Notes: generated by a model not told the origin, from the letters alone. A DNA stretch of 64,000 nt from an uncultured Spirochaetaceae bacterium (GCA_902766125.1 CACXCG010000021.1:124001-188000), one strand, 5' to 3'; shown: positions 48,283 to 57,884, numbered from the stretch's first letter. A program made the numbers and translations.

Positions 48283-49671
48283 ATGGAAGGCGACTGGCAG
48301 CAGAACTTTTCGAACTGGCTTGATTCGTTTTTAAATTTTGAAAAATTACCTCAAAAAGATATGTTCTGGCTGGACAGCATGCAGTTTCTGTGTGAAAAAC
48401 TTGGTAATCCTCAGTACGGAATTCCTTTGTTTCATGTGGGCGGTTCAAAAGGAAAGGGCAGTGTTTCACAGATGATAGCCTCTGTGCTGAGTGAAGCAGG
48501 TATGTCTTGCGGTGTGTATACATCACCGCATCTTCTTTCGCTCAAAGAACGCATCTGTTCTGCAAAAGGATTTTTCTCGGATGAGGTGTATGCCGTTTCC
48601 GCTCAGCAATTGAAACAGACGGTAGACAAAATTCCTTTGTCAGAACTTCCCGGTAACCGTCCGCTTACCTGGTTTGAACTGGTTACGCTCTGGGGAATGC
48701 TGTGCATGAAAAATGCCGGTGTAGATTCTGCGGTGTATGAAGTCGGACTGGGGGGCAGGCTGGATGCAACAAATGTTATTCTGCCTTCCTGTGCGTGTAT
48801 AGGACCTGTTGAACTTGAACATACCGAATATCTAGGCGATACGCTGGAAAAGATTGCGTATGAAAAAGCGGGAATCATCAAACCAAATGTTCCGGTGGTA
48901 ATCGGGTGGCAGCAGAAAAAATCGGTATATAAAGTTTTTGAAAAAAAGGCAGAAGAAGTAAATTCTCCCGTGATATATGCTCAAAAAGCATCGAAAGTAA
49001 CTCAAATTGTCTATAAAAACAGACTAACGAACGGTAGTAAGTACGCTTTCGATGCTACCGAACCGTTGGTTTCGATGGATTGCACCATAAAATCCCCGCT
49101 GTTTTCCCATCCGCTTAAACCAAGTCTTAAACTTTTGGGGGATTTTCAGGCTCAGAATGCTGCGGTTGCCTCTCTTGCGGTTAAGACGGTGTTTCCGTCA
49201 CTCAGTGAAGATATTATAGAGCGGGGACTTTCAAAAGCGTCTCTTCCTGCACGGTTTGAACTTGTTTCTCACGCCTGCGGTTTACCGTTTATTCTGTTTG
49301 ACGGTGCGCATACGGTTCGTTCGGTTACCGGACTTTTAAAGACCATATCTGATGTGTTTGGTAAGAAAACTGCACGTTCCCTGCATGTGCTGTATGCCAG
49401 TGCATCGGATAAAGATGTTGAGGATATAGCACGTCTGTTCCGCAACAAAACTGCTCATGTTACGTTAACCCGTCCGGGCACAACAAAAGCAAGCGACATG
49501 CCCCGTCTGCAAAAGGCATTTTCTGATGCGGGAATCAGTTTTGAAAGCGAAGAAGACACCTTGCGTGCATTCAGCAAAGCCTGTGAACGGGCACGAAAAG
49601 ACAATGCTCCGTTACTGGTAACAGGTTCGTTTTATCTGATTGCAGCGGTAAAGCCAGAGGTTACTCTTTAA
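48283..49671 (+). CDS. folC: folylpolyglutamate synthase / dihydrofolate synthase
   Basis: The 462-residue Mur-ligase-fold enzyme adds glutamate to folates. ATP loop FHVGGSKGKGSVSQMIA near residue 52, then GVYTSPHLLSLKERI, the metal and substrate region YEVGLGGRLDATNV near 156 and LEHTEYLGDTLEKIAYEKAGI. The C-terminal domain has ILFDGAHTVRSV. It lies six bases behind the DUF4340 gene, perhaps in the same transcript. Its 3' end overlaps alr on the other strand by 11 bases, which is unusual and leaves no terminator between them. Confidence 0.9.
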   Translation: MEGDWQQNFSNWLDSFLNFEKLPQKDMFWLDSMQFLCEKLGNPQYGIPLFHVGGSKGKGSVSQMIASVLSEAGMSCGVYTSPHLLSLKERICSAKGFFSDEVYAVSAQQLKQTVDKIPLSELPGNRPLTWFELVTLWGMLCMKNAGVDSAVYEVGLGGRLDATNVILPSCACIGPVELEHTEYLGDTLEKIAYEKAGIIKPNVPVVIGWQQKKSVYKVFEKKAEEVNSPVIYAQKASKVTQIVYKNRLTNGSKYAFDATEPLVSMDCTIKSPLFSHPLKPSLKLLGDFQAQNAAVASLAVKTVFPSLSEDIIERGLSKASLPARFELVSHACGLPFILFDGAHTVRSVTGLLKTISDVFGKKTARSLHVLYASASDKDVEDIARLFRNKTAHVTLTRPGTTKASDMPRLQKAFSDAGISFESEEDTLRAFSKACERARKDNAPLLVTGSFYLIAAVKPEVTL

Positions 49672-50815
49672 ACTCGCGGGGAACCCGTCTGGTAATACAG
49701 CTGGTAATTTCATAGCTGATGGTTCCTGTTTTTTGTGCTATATCGTCAGCGGTCTGGAGCGCACCTTCTGCACTGTCTCCGAAGAGAACTGCCGCATCCC
49801 AGCGATGCACATTCTTATTGTCCAGTCCTAAGTCTATCATGCACTGATCCATGCAGATTCTTCCGCGGATGGGATAGCTTTTGCCGTTTACTGCAACGGG
49901 AACTCCGTTCAGTGCAAAGCGCCGTACCCAGCCGTCTCCGTAGCCTATGGTCAGAACACCAATATCGGTTTCTTTTTCTGCTTTCCATGTCCTTCCGTAG
50001 CCAACGGATTTTTCTGCTTCAAAGCGGCGAATTGCACTTACGGTTGAAACTAAAGTCATGACAGGCCGCAGCGTAAGGGGTGTTCCTTTTTTTTCAAGAT
50101 ATGCTTTCGAAATTTCTTCTGCGTAGTATCCGTACACAATAATGCCGGGTCGTACCATGTCCAGCTGCATTTCGGGATGATCAATGGTTGCGGCACTGTT
50201 ACAGCAGTGACATAAACCTGGATTCAAGCCTGCGTTCCGTATGAGTGTGATTGCGTCAGTAAAGGTCTTAAACTGAAGTTCTGTAAAGTCGCGGCCTTCT
50301 TTTGAATCTACATCGCTTACGGCAAAGTGAGTGGCTGTTCCGCCCTGAACAAGAACACCGGTGTCTGCTATTTTCTGTGCAATTACCGCAGCATTTTTTG
50401 GTTCACAGCCAATGCGTCCCATGCCGGTGTCAACGGCAAGATGTACGGAATAGGGTGCTTTGTTCTGCCTTTGAACTTCTTCTGCAAACAGACGGATGTA
50501 TTCTTCATCGAAAACAAAGGGGGTTATGTCAAGACTGACGGCATCTGCAATTTCTTCAGGAGCGCACAAACTCAGCATCAGAAGTGGCGTTTTTATGCCT
50601 GCATCGCGCAGTTCGCGTCCTTCGTCAACGGTTGCAATGGCAAGAAAATCGGCACCAGATGCTACTGCAGTTTTTGCACACTCTACGGCACCGTGTCCGT
50701 ATGCATCAGCTTTTACCGCAATGCACATTTTGACTCCCGGCTTAACAAACCGTTTTATTTCTGCAATGTTCTGTTTAAGATAATCCAGGTGAATTATGGC
50801 TTTTGTAGCCCTCAT
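49661..50815 (-). CDS. alr: alanine racemase
   Basis: The 384-residue PLP enzyme makes D-alanine for peptidoglycan. The PLP lysine is Lys35 in AVKADAYGHGAVE; further landmarks are VDTGMGRIGCEP, CNSAATIDHPE, MVRPGIIVYGYY, SVGYGRTW with the catalytic Tyr, and RGRICMDQCMID. I start at the ATG at 50815, where the sequence becomes conserved (MRATKAIIHLDYLK); the longer frame to 50869 runs through the promoter. The region before the ATG is a GGGGGCGCGG stretch rather than a clean ribosome binding site. Confidence 0.94.
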   Translation of the reverse strand: MRATKAIIHLDYLKQNIAEIKRFVKPGVKMCIAVKADAYGHGAVECAKTAVASGADFLAIATVDEGRELRDAGIKTPLLMLSLCAPEEIADAVSLDITPFVFDEEYIRLFAEEVQRQNKAPYSVHLAVDTGMGRIGCEPKNAAVIAQKIADTGVLVQGGTATHFAVSDVDSKEGRDFTELQFKTFTDAITLIRNAGLNPGLCHCCNSAATIDHPEMQLDMVRPGIIVYGYYAEEISKAYLEKKGTPLTLRPVMTLVSTVSAIRRFEAEKSVGYGRTWKAEKETDIGVLTIGYGDGWVRRFALNGVPVAVNGKSYPIRGRICMDQCMIDLGLDNKNVHRWDAAVLFGDSAEGALQTADDIAQKTGTISYEITSCITRRVPREFKE

Positions 50816-50834
50816 ACCGCGCCCCCACAGTGAC

Positions 50835-50863
50835 AGTGTAGCGCAAAATATATACTTGTACAA
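50835..50863 (-). promoter_or_regulatory. promoter of alr
   Basis: On the minus strand TTGTAC (50863-50858), 17-base spacer ending in GC, TACACT (50840-50835). Confidence 0.55.
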
Positions 50864-50876
50864 GAACACTAAAAAC

Positions 50877-50905
50877 TTGCATATTATTGTTTAATTGTAT
50901 ATACT
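50877..50905 (+). promoter_or_regulatory. promoter of the cyclase operon, predicted leaderless
   Basis: TTGCAT (50877-50882), 17-base spacer, TATACT (50900-50905). The ATG at 50912 starts 12 bases after the first base of the -10 and has only TTTTCTT before it. It is divergent from the alr promoter. Confidence 0.6.
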
Positions 50906-50911
50906 TTTCTT

Positions 50912-53710
50912 ATGGTTGATCAGAATGACGAAAAAGGGTTCAGGATGCGTGGCACAGGCGTGACCTCATCGAATGTAATTGTTTCTGACGGACTTCTTGA
51001 TTATGGTGATTTCATCTCTTCCGGCAGTAAGAAAGCTGCGGTACCCCAAAAAACTAGTCATGCACCAAAACCTGTTGCATCAGCACCTGTTGTCAGTTCT
51101 GCAAAACCAGTAACACCAAAACCAGTTGTAACAAAACCCGCAGCAGTAAAATCTGTTGCAACAAAACCTGTTGTTCCTGCACCTGTTCAAACAGCATTAC
51201 CCAAAACGACAAAACCTGCAGAGCCGAAAACCGTACCTCCTGCTTCAGATGCACAGACCGTAACCTTTGATCCAGAAAAGGCAGAAGGAGCGGTATTCTC
51301 TCAGACCGCAGCAGTAGAATTTAATCCTGAAGAAAGCACTTTTGAAAATACTGCTGCAGTAAAATCCGGAGAAAAACAGAACGAAACAAAAACTTCAGAA
51401 CATAAATCTTTTGAAAGTAATTCCACAGAAAAAAAATCCGAAGAAAAAAAAGATTCAAAAAAGAAAGACAAAACAAAGCAGAAAATAAAGACCGATGATG
51501 TTTCGCTTGAAATGTTCCAGTCAAAAGAGGAAATCAAAAAAGCCCGGGAACAGGAAAAAAAGCAGCAGAAGGAAAGACGAAAACAGCAGAAAAAAGAACT
51601 AAAGGCTCAGAAAAAAAAGGCACGCGAAAATCAGGTAAAAGTATCTATCGGCGGAAAACTGATTGCAATCATCTCGCTTCTGTTTATCATTGCCCTTGGT
51701 GGCCTTACCTATCTGGTGTCTGTATTTGTCAGTGCAGATGTCCGTAACAGTGCAGAGGAAAACAATCTTACTACGGCGACCCGTGTTGCATCCGATACCG
51801 AAAACCGCATTGCAAGTACGGTTTCATCAGTTGGACTTTTCCTTGACTTACTGCGCATTTCAAATACTGATGAAACAGAACGGCATACGGTTGAATCACT
51901 GTTCTTTGAACGCAATGAAGATGTTGTTGCAGTATATCTTCCTGCTTCTGAGCGGCTGTATACCAGTCAGAGTTTCTTCCTGTCGCACGAGATAGACAGT
52001 GAACTGGTAGCTCCGTATTTTGCACAGGAATCAGACACGATAGAAAAAGCTGCAAACGGAACTTTTGGACTTGAAAATGCAACTCCGTTCTTTTCGATTC
52101 CGACGCTTGCTATTTTCTTCCCGCTTACTACAACCGGTGAAGACAATGTTGTTGCAATCATCTATTCGTCAGAAGCAATTGCAGAAAGTTTTTCTTCAAG
52201 CAGCATAAATCAGACATTCTTTGTAAACGATGACGGAAAAGTGCTTTTGCACAGCGATGCACAGCTTACTGCAGAAGGTGCTGATGAACGCGAAAATCCT
52301 GTGGTTAAGGCAATGTTTGAAAGTTCTGCAGGAAACACTGCAAGTCAGATTAACTTTATGCAGGACGGAGAAGAGTATCTTGGTGCGTACAAACGGCTTT
52401 CAATTGGTAACGGTGGAATTGTTACTACGGTAAAAGCTGCAATAATACTTGAAGGCGTAACCAGAACTACAAAGCGTAACGTGTACATCAGCATTGCAAT
52501 TCTTGCCATTGCAATTCTTGCAGTTTACTTCTTTGCAAAAACCCTGAGCAGTCCGCTTAAAAGACTTTCCCGCGTTGTTAACGAAATCAACCAGGGTAAC
52601 TTTAACACAGAACTGTTTGGCGAACTGGGTAAGGGCAGTCACGATGAAGTTGGTGTTCTGGTGAAGAGTACGCATCTTGAACGTGAGATTCTGAATACCT
52701 TTACGAAACTGACAAACAAAGGTGTTACCAAGGCAATCATCAAAAAAGAAATTGACTTTGAGCCTCACTTAAAGGATATAACGATTTTCTTCAGCGATAT
52801 CCGCGGCTTTACCGCTATCAGTGACGGATTTAAAAACCGCTTTGGAGAAAAATCTGCAGCGGAAATTATTGGCTTCTTGAATGACTACATGAGCCGTATG
52901 GTTACCTGTATTTCAAGAACCGGAGGTATCGTAGATAAGTTCGAAGGCGATGCAATTATGGCCTGCTGGGGTGTTCTGCGCAATGAAAACCTTGACTGGG
53001 AAAAGAAAGACGAAGCGTCTGTTTCCCGCGCACTTGCAAAAGACCATCACGATCAGTACATAAAGGAAGATGCACTTTCGGGAATTACCTGCTGTATTGC
53101 AATGCGCTATTCGCTTATGAAATACAACAAGGATGCTGCAGAATTTACCGAAGCTCACAAAGATGAACCTTTGGCTCAGTACAAGCCGCATATCCGCATC
53201 GGAGCAGGTCTTAACTCTGGCCGCGCAACGGTTGGCTTTATGGGTTCATTTGAAAAGATGGAATTTACTTCGATAGGTGATGCTGTTAACTTTGCAAGCC
53301 GAACTGAAGCATCCAACAAACCTTGTGGTACCGACATTCTGATGACGCAGGATACCTACGACATTCTGAAATATGATTACATCCGTTGTGAAGAAAACGG
53401 TTTTACCATTAAAGCTGAAAACAAAAAGAATGAAATTATTGTTGAACAGATTCCTGTTGAGTTTGAAGTAAAAGGTAAGGGCAAACAGCACTTCTACGGT
53501 GTTGTAAATATGCCCGGTTTTGATATACAGGATTTCTTTGGTCAGGATGATCCCGACTTTAGAATTGACATGGATTGCGCACGGACAGTTGGACCCATTG
53601 GACCCAAGAACCTTTCGGAAGTACGGGCTCTGCTGGGTATTCCTGAACCTGATTTTTCTACGGTGAACCTGGATGCGGAAGAGAATAAGATTCAAGTCGC
53701 TGCTCCTTGA
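50912..53710 (+). CDS. membrane adenylate cyclase, class III, with Cache-like sensor and HAMP
   Basis: The 932-residue protein begins with about 240 cytoplasmic residues, first Pro/Ala/Lys-rich, then a Glu/Lys coiled segment. Membrane helix 1 is at about 247-272, an extracytoplasmic Cache-like domain follows, helix 2 is at about 521-545, then HAMP and the cyclase domain (about 610-840). Active-site residues are complete: the metal Asp in IFFSDIRGFTAISD and in FEGDAIMACWG, the adenine-specifying Lys in DKFEGD and Asp in IGDAVNFASR, plus the catalytic Asn and Arg. It matches T. pallidum TP0485 in context. ATP-to-cAMP activity is inferred. The gene overlaps the next by 38 bases. Confidence 0.9.
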   Translation: MVDQNDEKGFRMRGTGVTSSNVIVSDGLLDYGDFISSGSKKAAVPQKTSHAPKPVASAPVVSSAKPVTPKPVVTKPAAVKSVATKPVVPAPVQTALPKTTKPAEPKTVPPASDAQTVTFDPEKAEGAVFSQTAAVEFNPEESTFENTAAVKSGEKQNETKTSEHKSFESNSTEKKSEEKKDSKKKDKTKQKIKTDDVSLEMFQSKEEIKKAREQEKKQQKERRKQQKKELKAQKKKARENQVKVSIGGKLIAIISLLFIIALGGLTYLVSVFVSADVRNSAEENNLTTATRVASDTENRIASTVSSVGLFLDLLRISNTDETERHTVESLFFERNEDVVAVYLPASERLYTSQSFFLSHEIDSELVAPYFAQESDTIEKAANGTFGLENATPFFSIPTLAIFFPLTTTGEDNVVAIIYSSEAIAESFSSSSINQTFFVNDDGKVLLHSDAQLTAEGADERENPVVKAMFESSAGNTASQINFMQDGEEYLGAYKRLSIGNGGIVTTVKAAIILEGVTRTTKRNVYISIAILAIAILAVYFFAKTLSSPLKRLSRVVNEINQGNFNTELFGELGKGSHDEVGVLVKSTHLEREILNTFTKLTNKGVTKAIIKKEIDFEPHLKDITIFFSDIRGFTAISDGFKNRFGEKSAAEIIGFLNDYMSRMVTCISRTGGIVDKFEGDAIMACWGVLRNENLDWEKKDEASVSRALAKDHHDQYIKEDALSGITCCIAMRYSLMKYNKDAAEFTEAHKDEPLAQYKPHIRIGAGLNSGRATVGFMGSFEKMEFTSIGDAVNFASRTEASNKPCGTDILMTQDTYDILKYDYIRCEENGFTIKAENKKNEIIVEQIPVEFEVKGKGKQHFYGVVNMPGFDIQDFFGQDDPDFRIDMDCARTVGPIGPKNLSEVRALLGIPEPDFSTVNLDAEENKIQVAAP

Positions 53711-56474
53711 CTTTTTTGTACTGCTGCTTTGTCTTTCCGTTGCCGCTGGAGGAGCGTACCTGTTCTGGAAGGATTTGAACTCTTCTTCATCGCGATCAGA
53801 CAAAGAGAGTGTTGCAACTTTGTCATACAAGTATCGAATTGCCCAGCGTAAATATCAGGACCGCGTTGTGTGGGAACGGCTTTCTCAAAATGCCCCGCTG
53901 TATAACGGAGATATTATCCGTACCTCAGAACTTGCTTCTGCAGTCATTCATTTTGAAGATGGAACTGATTTGAATCTTTCTGAAAATACCATGGTGCAGA
54001 TTTTTTATGATACCGAAAACGGACTTCAGATTTCTGTTGATGGTGGTGACATTCAGGTTGATTCTTCATCTCAGTCTACTGCAGTTTCGGTTCGTCTTGA
54101 TGACGGTTCTGTGGTTAACGTTGGTGCAGGTTCTTCTCTTGCTGCAAAAGCAGATGCTACCGGTGCCCGTAACGTTGAAGTTAAAAGCGGTATTGCAAGT
54201 CTCGTGACTGAAACAGGACAGACCACTTCGCTTTTGAACGGAGAGTCGGTAAGCATAGAAAACGGCGGTGAAATCGTCCGCAATCCCATAACCATAACTT
54301 CTATTTCGCGTGACATGCGTGTGCTTAACATTGACGGTCAGCAGCGTCCGGTTACGCTTGTATGGAATGCAGCTAATGCTGACGGTGCAGAAGACGGTGT
54401 AATTGTTCAGACTTCGCTTTCAAAAGATTTCTCGGAACTGCTTTCAGATCAGACTGTTACGGATGCATCAAGCTATACGATTACGACACCAGCAAGCGGT
54501 ATTCTGTACTGGCGTGTCTTTACGGTAGAAACTGCAGATAAACCGGCAGCAGGAAAAATAACAGTTCAGCCACTGAGTGCAATCAAACTGTCTTCTCCGT
54601 CCGATGCAGGGGAAGTTCGGTATCGTACGGGAACACCGCGCGTTATGTTCAGATGGGAAGGAAATTCGTTTGCAGAGTATTACCGGCTGACGGTTTCTTC
54701 AACTCCCGACTTGCGTACAGAGCCTGTTGTTGTTGATGCTGCTGATACATTTGTTAGTCTTGATTCTTTGGGCGAGGGTACCTGGTACTGGCAGATTGAA
54801 CCGTACTATTCGGTAAATGGAATTGGCTTTGCAGGTGCAAGTGAAATCCATTCATTCAGCATAATCAAAAATGAATTTATTGCTGCTCCTTCACTTACAA
54901 TTCCTGCAGATAAAGCAAATATTTCTTACCGTGATACAATCAGTACGACATTTATGTGGAAGTCTGATATACGGGATGCATCATATCAGCTTTTGATTGC
55001 GCGTGACAGTTCCTTTGCAAGTCTTGTGTATGAAGAAACGACGACTGCGCTCCGTTTACAGAAAGATTTTACTCCCGAAGAACTACCAGACGGAAATTAC
55101 TGGTGGAAGATAATCCGTTCTTCCGGTAACATCGATGATGTAACTCCGGAATCAGAAGCGCGTCAGTTTACGGTTGCCCGCTATATCCCTCAGCAGAATA
55201 AACTGACATATCCTTCAGACGGTGCACGCATTGAACAGAATAAACTTTCTTCCGTTAAGTTCACCTGGAAGCTGGGAGACGATTACAAGAACACAAAGGC
55301 TCAGTCTGTTATTCAGATTTCACGCTCTCAGAATTTTGCAACGCTTGTTATGGAACGCAGTACCGATTCACTGCAGCTTGACGGCATACAGCTTGAAGAA
55401 GGTACCTTCTGGTGGCGCATGGGTGCACGGCTGGAATCTGGAGCAGTGGAAGGTTATACTGCTGCAAACAGTTTTACCGTGTTGGGGCAGCTTATGCCTC
55501 CGCTGGTTACCACGCCTGCCTCTGGTGGAGAAATGCTTTCTACCGGTTCATCTCCGCTGGAATTTAAGTGGACTGAAGTAAAAGGTGCCGATTATTACAA
55601 TGTGCGCATATATGACGTAGACGACAATCTGGTTGCACAGAATTCTTCCGTAAAAGAAACCTCCGCACGGTTTACGCTTCCTTCTGGAAAGTATGTGCTG
55701 AGGGTTCAGTCGGTAATTGCAGAAACTGCAAATGACACCGCTCGTTACAGTGAATTTTCTAACCGCTCATTTACCGTCAGAAGACCTGATGCAATTACGC
55801 TTGTTAGTCCTGCTGCCAACAGCCGCATAGACGGACTTACTGCAATCCGTAAGCCGACAGTCTTTATCTGGGCTCCCGGTCAGGATACGGCAACTTCATA
55901 TCAGTTTGTGCTGTCCCGTCAGAATGCAGACGGATCGCTCCGTGTTGTAGAACAGAAGACGGTAACGGGTACGACTGTTTCAATTTCCCGTATTACTCCG
56001 GGAACCTACAGCTGGCGTGTTAATGCAAGTTCGGCCGGCGGTTATGCAATTGATTCTGATGCTGCAGCCCTTACGGTTAGTGCAATTCCAGCTCTCTCTA
56101 AACCGCAGCTTTCAAGTCCTGCACACAATACGGTACTGGGCGCTTCGTACTTTAAGACAAACCGCAGCATTACCTTCAGCTGGAAACCGGTAACGGGTGC
56201 GACATCGTATTCCTTTGTGCTGTATAGAATTAATGCAAACGGTACGCGTACTGCAGTACAGACAAACCGCAGGCTTACGGCAACTTCGGTACAGGTTACT
56301 GATTTGTCTAAACTGGATGTGGGAACCTTCGTCTGGGAAGTTACCGCGTTTGCACATGCAAGTGACGGTTATGAAGAGCGCAGAAGTGAAGTATCTTCTG
56401 CAACGCTTAAGATTGATTTTGCTGCACCTCAGCAGGTTGAAACGGTTGATCCGGGGAGGCTGTATGGCGAATAA
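53673..56474 (+). CDS. FecR-domain protein with multiple Ig/FN3-like repeats
   Basis: The 933-residue protein has an N-terminal signal anchor (LLLDFFVLLLCLSVAAGGAYLF, about residues 10-31). A FecR domain follows (about 45-190): NAPLYNGDIIRTSELASAVI, FEDGTDLNLSENTMVQI and VKSGIASLVTETGQ. The rest consists of repeated beta-sandwich modules with the pattern FxWxxxxxAxxYxLxIsxxxxFxxxV and W-W-x-I endings (TWYWQI, YWWKII, FWWRMG, YSWRVN, FVWEVT). It should face the periplasm. It starts within the cyclase gene and overlaps the next gene by 11 bases, so all three are translationally linked. T. pallidum TP0484 appears equivalent. Confidence 0.85.
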   Translation: MRKRIRFKSLLLDFFVLLLCLSVAAGGAYLFWKDLNSSSSRSDKESVATLSYKYRIAQRKYQDRVVWERLSQNAPLYNGDIIRTSELASAVIHFEDGTDLNLSENTMVQIFYDTENGLQISVDGGDIQVDSSSQSTAVSVRLDDGSVVNVGAGSSLAAKADATGARNVEVKSGIASLVTETGQTTSLLNGESVSIENGGEIVRNPITITSISRDMRVLNIDGQQRPVTLVWNAANADGAEDGVIVQTSLSKDFSELLSDQTVTDASSYTITTPASGILYWRVFTVETADKPAAGKITVQPLSAIKLSSPSDAGEVRYRTGTPRVMFRWEGNSFAEYYRLTVSSTPDLRTEPVVVDAADTFVSLDSLGEGTWYWQIEPYYSVNGIGFAGASEIHSFSIIKNEFIAAPSLTIPADKANISYRDTISTTFMWKSDIRDASYQLLIARDSSFASLVYEETTTALRLQKDFTPEELPDGNYWWKIIRSSGNIDDVTPESEARQFTVARYIPQQNKLTYPSDGARIEQNKLSSVKFTWKLGDDYKNTKAQSVIQISRSQNFATLVMERSTDSLQLDGIQLEEGTFWWRMGARLESGAVEGYTAANSFTVLGQLMPPLVTTPASGGEMLSTGSSPLEFKWTEVKGADYYNVRIYDVDDNLVAQNSSVKETSARFTLPSGKYVLRVQSVIAETANDTARYSEFSNRSFTVRRPDAITLVSPAANSRIDGLTAIRKPTVFIWAPGQDTATSYQFVLSRQNADGSLRVVEQKTVTGTTVSISRITPGTYSWRVNASSAGGYAIDSDAAALTVSAIPALSKPQLSSPAHNTVLGASYFKTNRSITFSWKPVTGATSYSFVLYRINANGTRTAVQTNRRLTATSVQVTDLSKLDVGTFVWEVTAFAHASDGYEERRSEVSSATLKIDFAAPQQVETVDPGRLYGE

Positions 56475-57834
56475 AAAACATAGTCTTCTAGCTGTATTGC
56501 TTCTTCTTTTGTTGAGTATCCCACTGTTTGCTGCAGAACCGGCGCCGTCTGAGGCAGAAGAAACCGAAGAAATGCAGTTTGAGCAGCGTATCGAATGGAA
56601 AGCAGATGCAGCAGCCCTTGAGTATAAGATTGAAGTTCAGTCTGAAGCAGGTGGAGAAATTACTGCATATTCTACCGATCAGACGCACCTAGATTTATCG
56701 CTTTCGGTTGGTACCTGGAAATATCGTGTTCATGCAATAGACTTTTTGGGTCGTGAGGCTGCAGTCAGTGAATGGCGCTCTTTTGCAGTCTTTAAGGCAA
56801 GTATTCCGGAAATTGATGTAATTCAGAGTTCTGTGACGTATTCATCGGCAGACAGCACTATAAAACTACCGGTCGTTATTCTGAATATAAACGTTCAGAG
56901 TACGGTTGAACTGGAAAATATTGCTAACAAAAAGAAATATAAGGTAACGGTTGTTCTTAATGAAAGTTCAGGCGGTAAAGAATCTGCTGTTTCTGAGGTG
57001 TTCCGCTCGTCCAGCGTAAGTGTTGCGGCCGTTCCTCAGGGCTTGTACCGCATAAATGTTACCAATCAGTCAGGTCTTTCTGCTCAGTCTGAATCTATTA
57101 CCGTTATAAGGGAACGAGGTTCTAAAGATGCAGAACAGGAAGAACGGGAGCGTGAAGAACTGATTCGTCTCCAGGCAGAAGAAGAGGCACGTAAGCGTCT
57201 TCAGGAAGGAGAAGATGTTGATACCGGCGAAGAGGCTATAATCCAGAAAGAAGCAGAAATCGAAATCCTTAAACAGCAGCTTGCAAAGCGGGGTAATGGT
57301 CCGACGAATAAACAGCTGGTATTCCTTTTGGGTGCGGGTTTTGCTCCGTATGACGGTTCTTTTGAAAATCTTACGGGACTGGTTGCGGCTCCTATGGCAG
57401 GATTCCAGTATACGATACTTCCGTTTATCAATAAGACTAATACCATACGCTTTGGTTTTGAATTTTATGCGCAGGAAGTGCTGTATCCGGTATTTAACGA
57501 TTATATTGAATCCTTCTTGAGTGCTTCTCTTGCAGGAGCAAAGATTGTGTACCAGCAGCGTATTTTTACAGATTCCCTCAGTTATAGCGTAAGGACTGGT
57601 CTTTCTGCTGCTGCGGTGTTTGCAGAACTTAAGTACATCGACGATTTTACAGGCAGATCAGAGACAGAACTGATGTTCCGTGTGTATCCTGCGGTAAATG
57701 CGGGTCTTTCTCTTGACTGGAAACCTTCATCAAAAATTCTTATTTCCGTGGGTGCTGATGCCACATACATTCTGTCGGTAACCATGCCGACTCTGTCAAT
57801 AATTCCTTATGTGGGTGTAGGCGTACACTGGTAA
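56464..57834 (+). CDS. exported protein with FN3-like head, coiled coil and C-terminal beta-barrel
   Basis: The 456-residue product has a signal peptide (MANKKHSLLAVLLLLLLSIP, cleaved near LFAAEP). An Ig-like module (about 35-115) resembles those of the preceding FecR protein. A charged coiled coil (about 220-275, EERERE and LEKQ-type heptads) follows. The last 170 residues form alternating strands (FGFEFYAQEVLYPVF, YSVRTGLSAAAVFAELKYI, ILISVGADATYILSV) ending GVGVHW, an outer membrane barrel pattern. I start at the ATG at 56464, which overlaps the previous stop; the frame back to 56197 is inside the FecR gene. T. pallidum TP0483, reported as a surface fibronectin binder, holds the same position. 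Confidence 0.82.
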   Translation: MANKKHSLLAVLLLLLLSIPLFAAEPAPSEAEETEEMQFEQRIEWKADAAALEYKIEVQSEAGGEITAYSTDQTHLDLSLSVGTWKYRVHAIDFLGREAAVSEWRSFAVFKASIPEIDVIQSSVTYSSADSTIKLPVVILNINVQSTVELENIANKKKYKVTVVLNESSGGKESAVSEVFRSSSVSVAAVPQGLYRINVTNQSGLSAQSESITVIRERGSKDAEQEEREREELIRLQAEEEARKRLQEGEDVDTGEEAIIQKEAEIEILKQQLAKRGNGPTNKQLVFLLGAGFAPYDGSFENLTGLVAAPMAGFQYTILPFINKTNTIRFGFEFYAQEVLYPVFNDYIESFLSASLAGAKIVYQQRIFTDSLSYSVRTGLSAAAVFAELKYIDDFTGRSETELMFRVYPAVNAGLSLDWKPSSKILISVGADATYILSVTMPTLSIIPYVGVGVHW

Positions 57835-57854
57835 AAACCTTTTCAAAATAAGTG

Positions 57855-57884
57855 TTGCAGTTTTCTTGCCTCTTGGTGTATAAT
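57855..57884 (+). promoter_or_regulatory. promoter of the lipoprotein pair
   Basis: TTGCAG (57855-57860), 18-base spacer, TATAAT (57879-57884). GGAGAG precedes the ATG at 57901. Confidence 0.55.

Noticed and set aside
51301-51537. Minus-strand frame opposite the cyclase N-terminus
   Set aside because: Low-complexity Phe/Ser translation of the Glu/Lys-rich region; no promoter or ribosome binding site.
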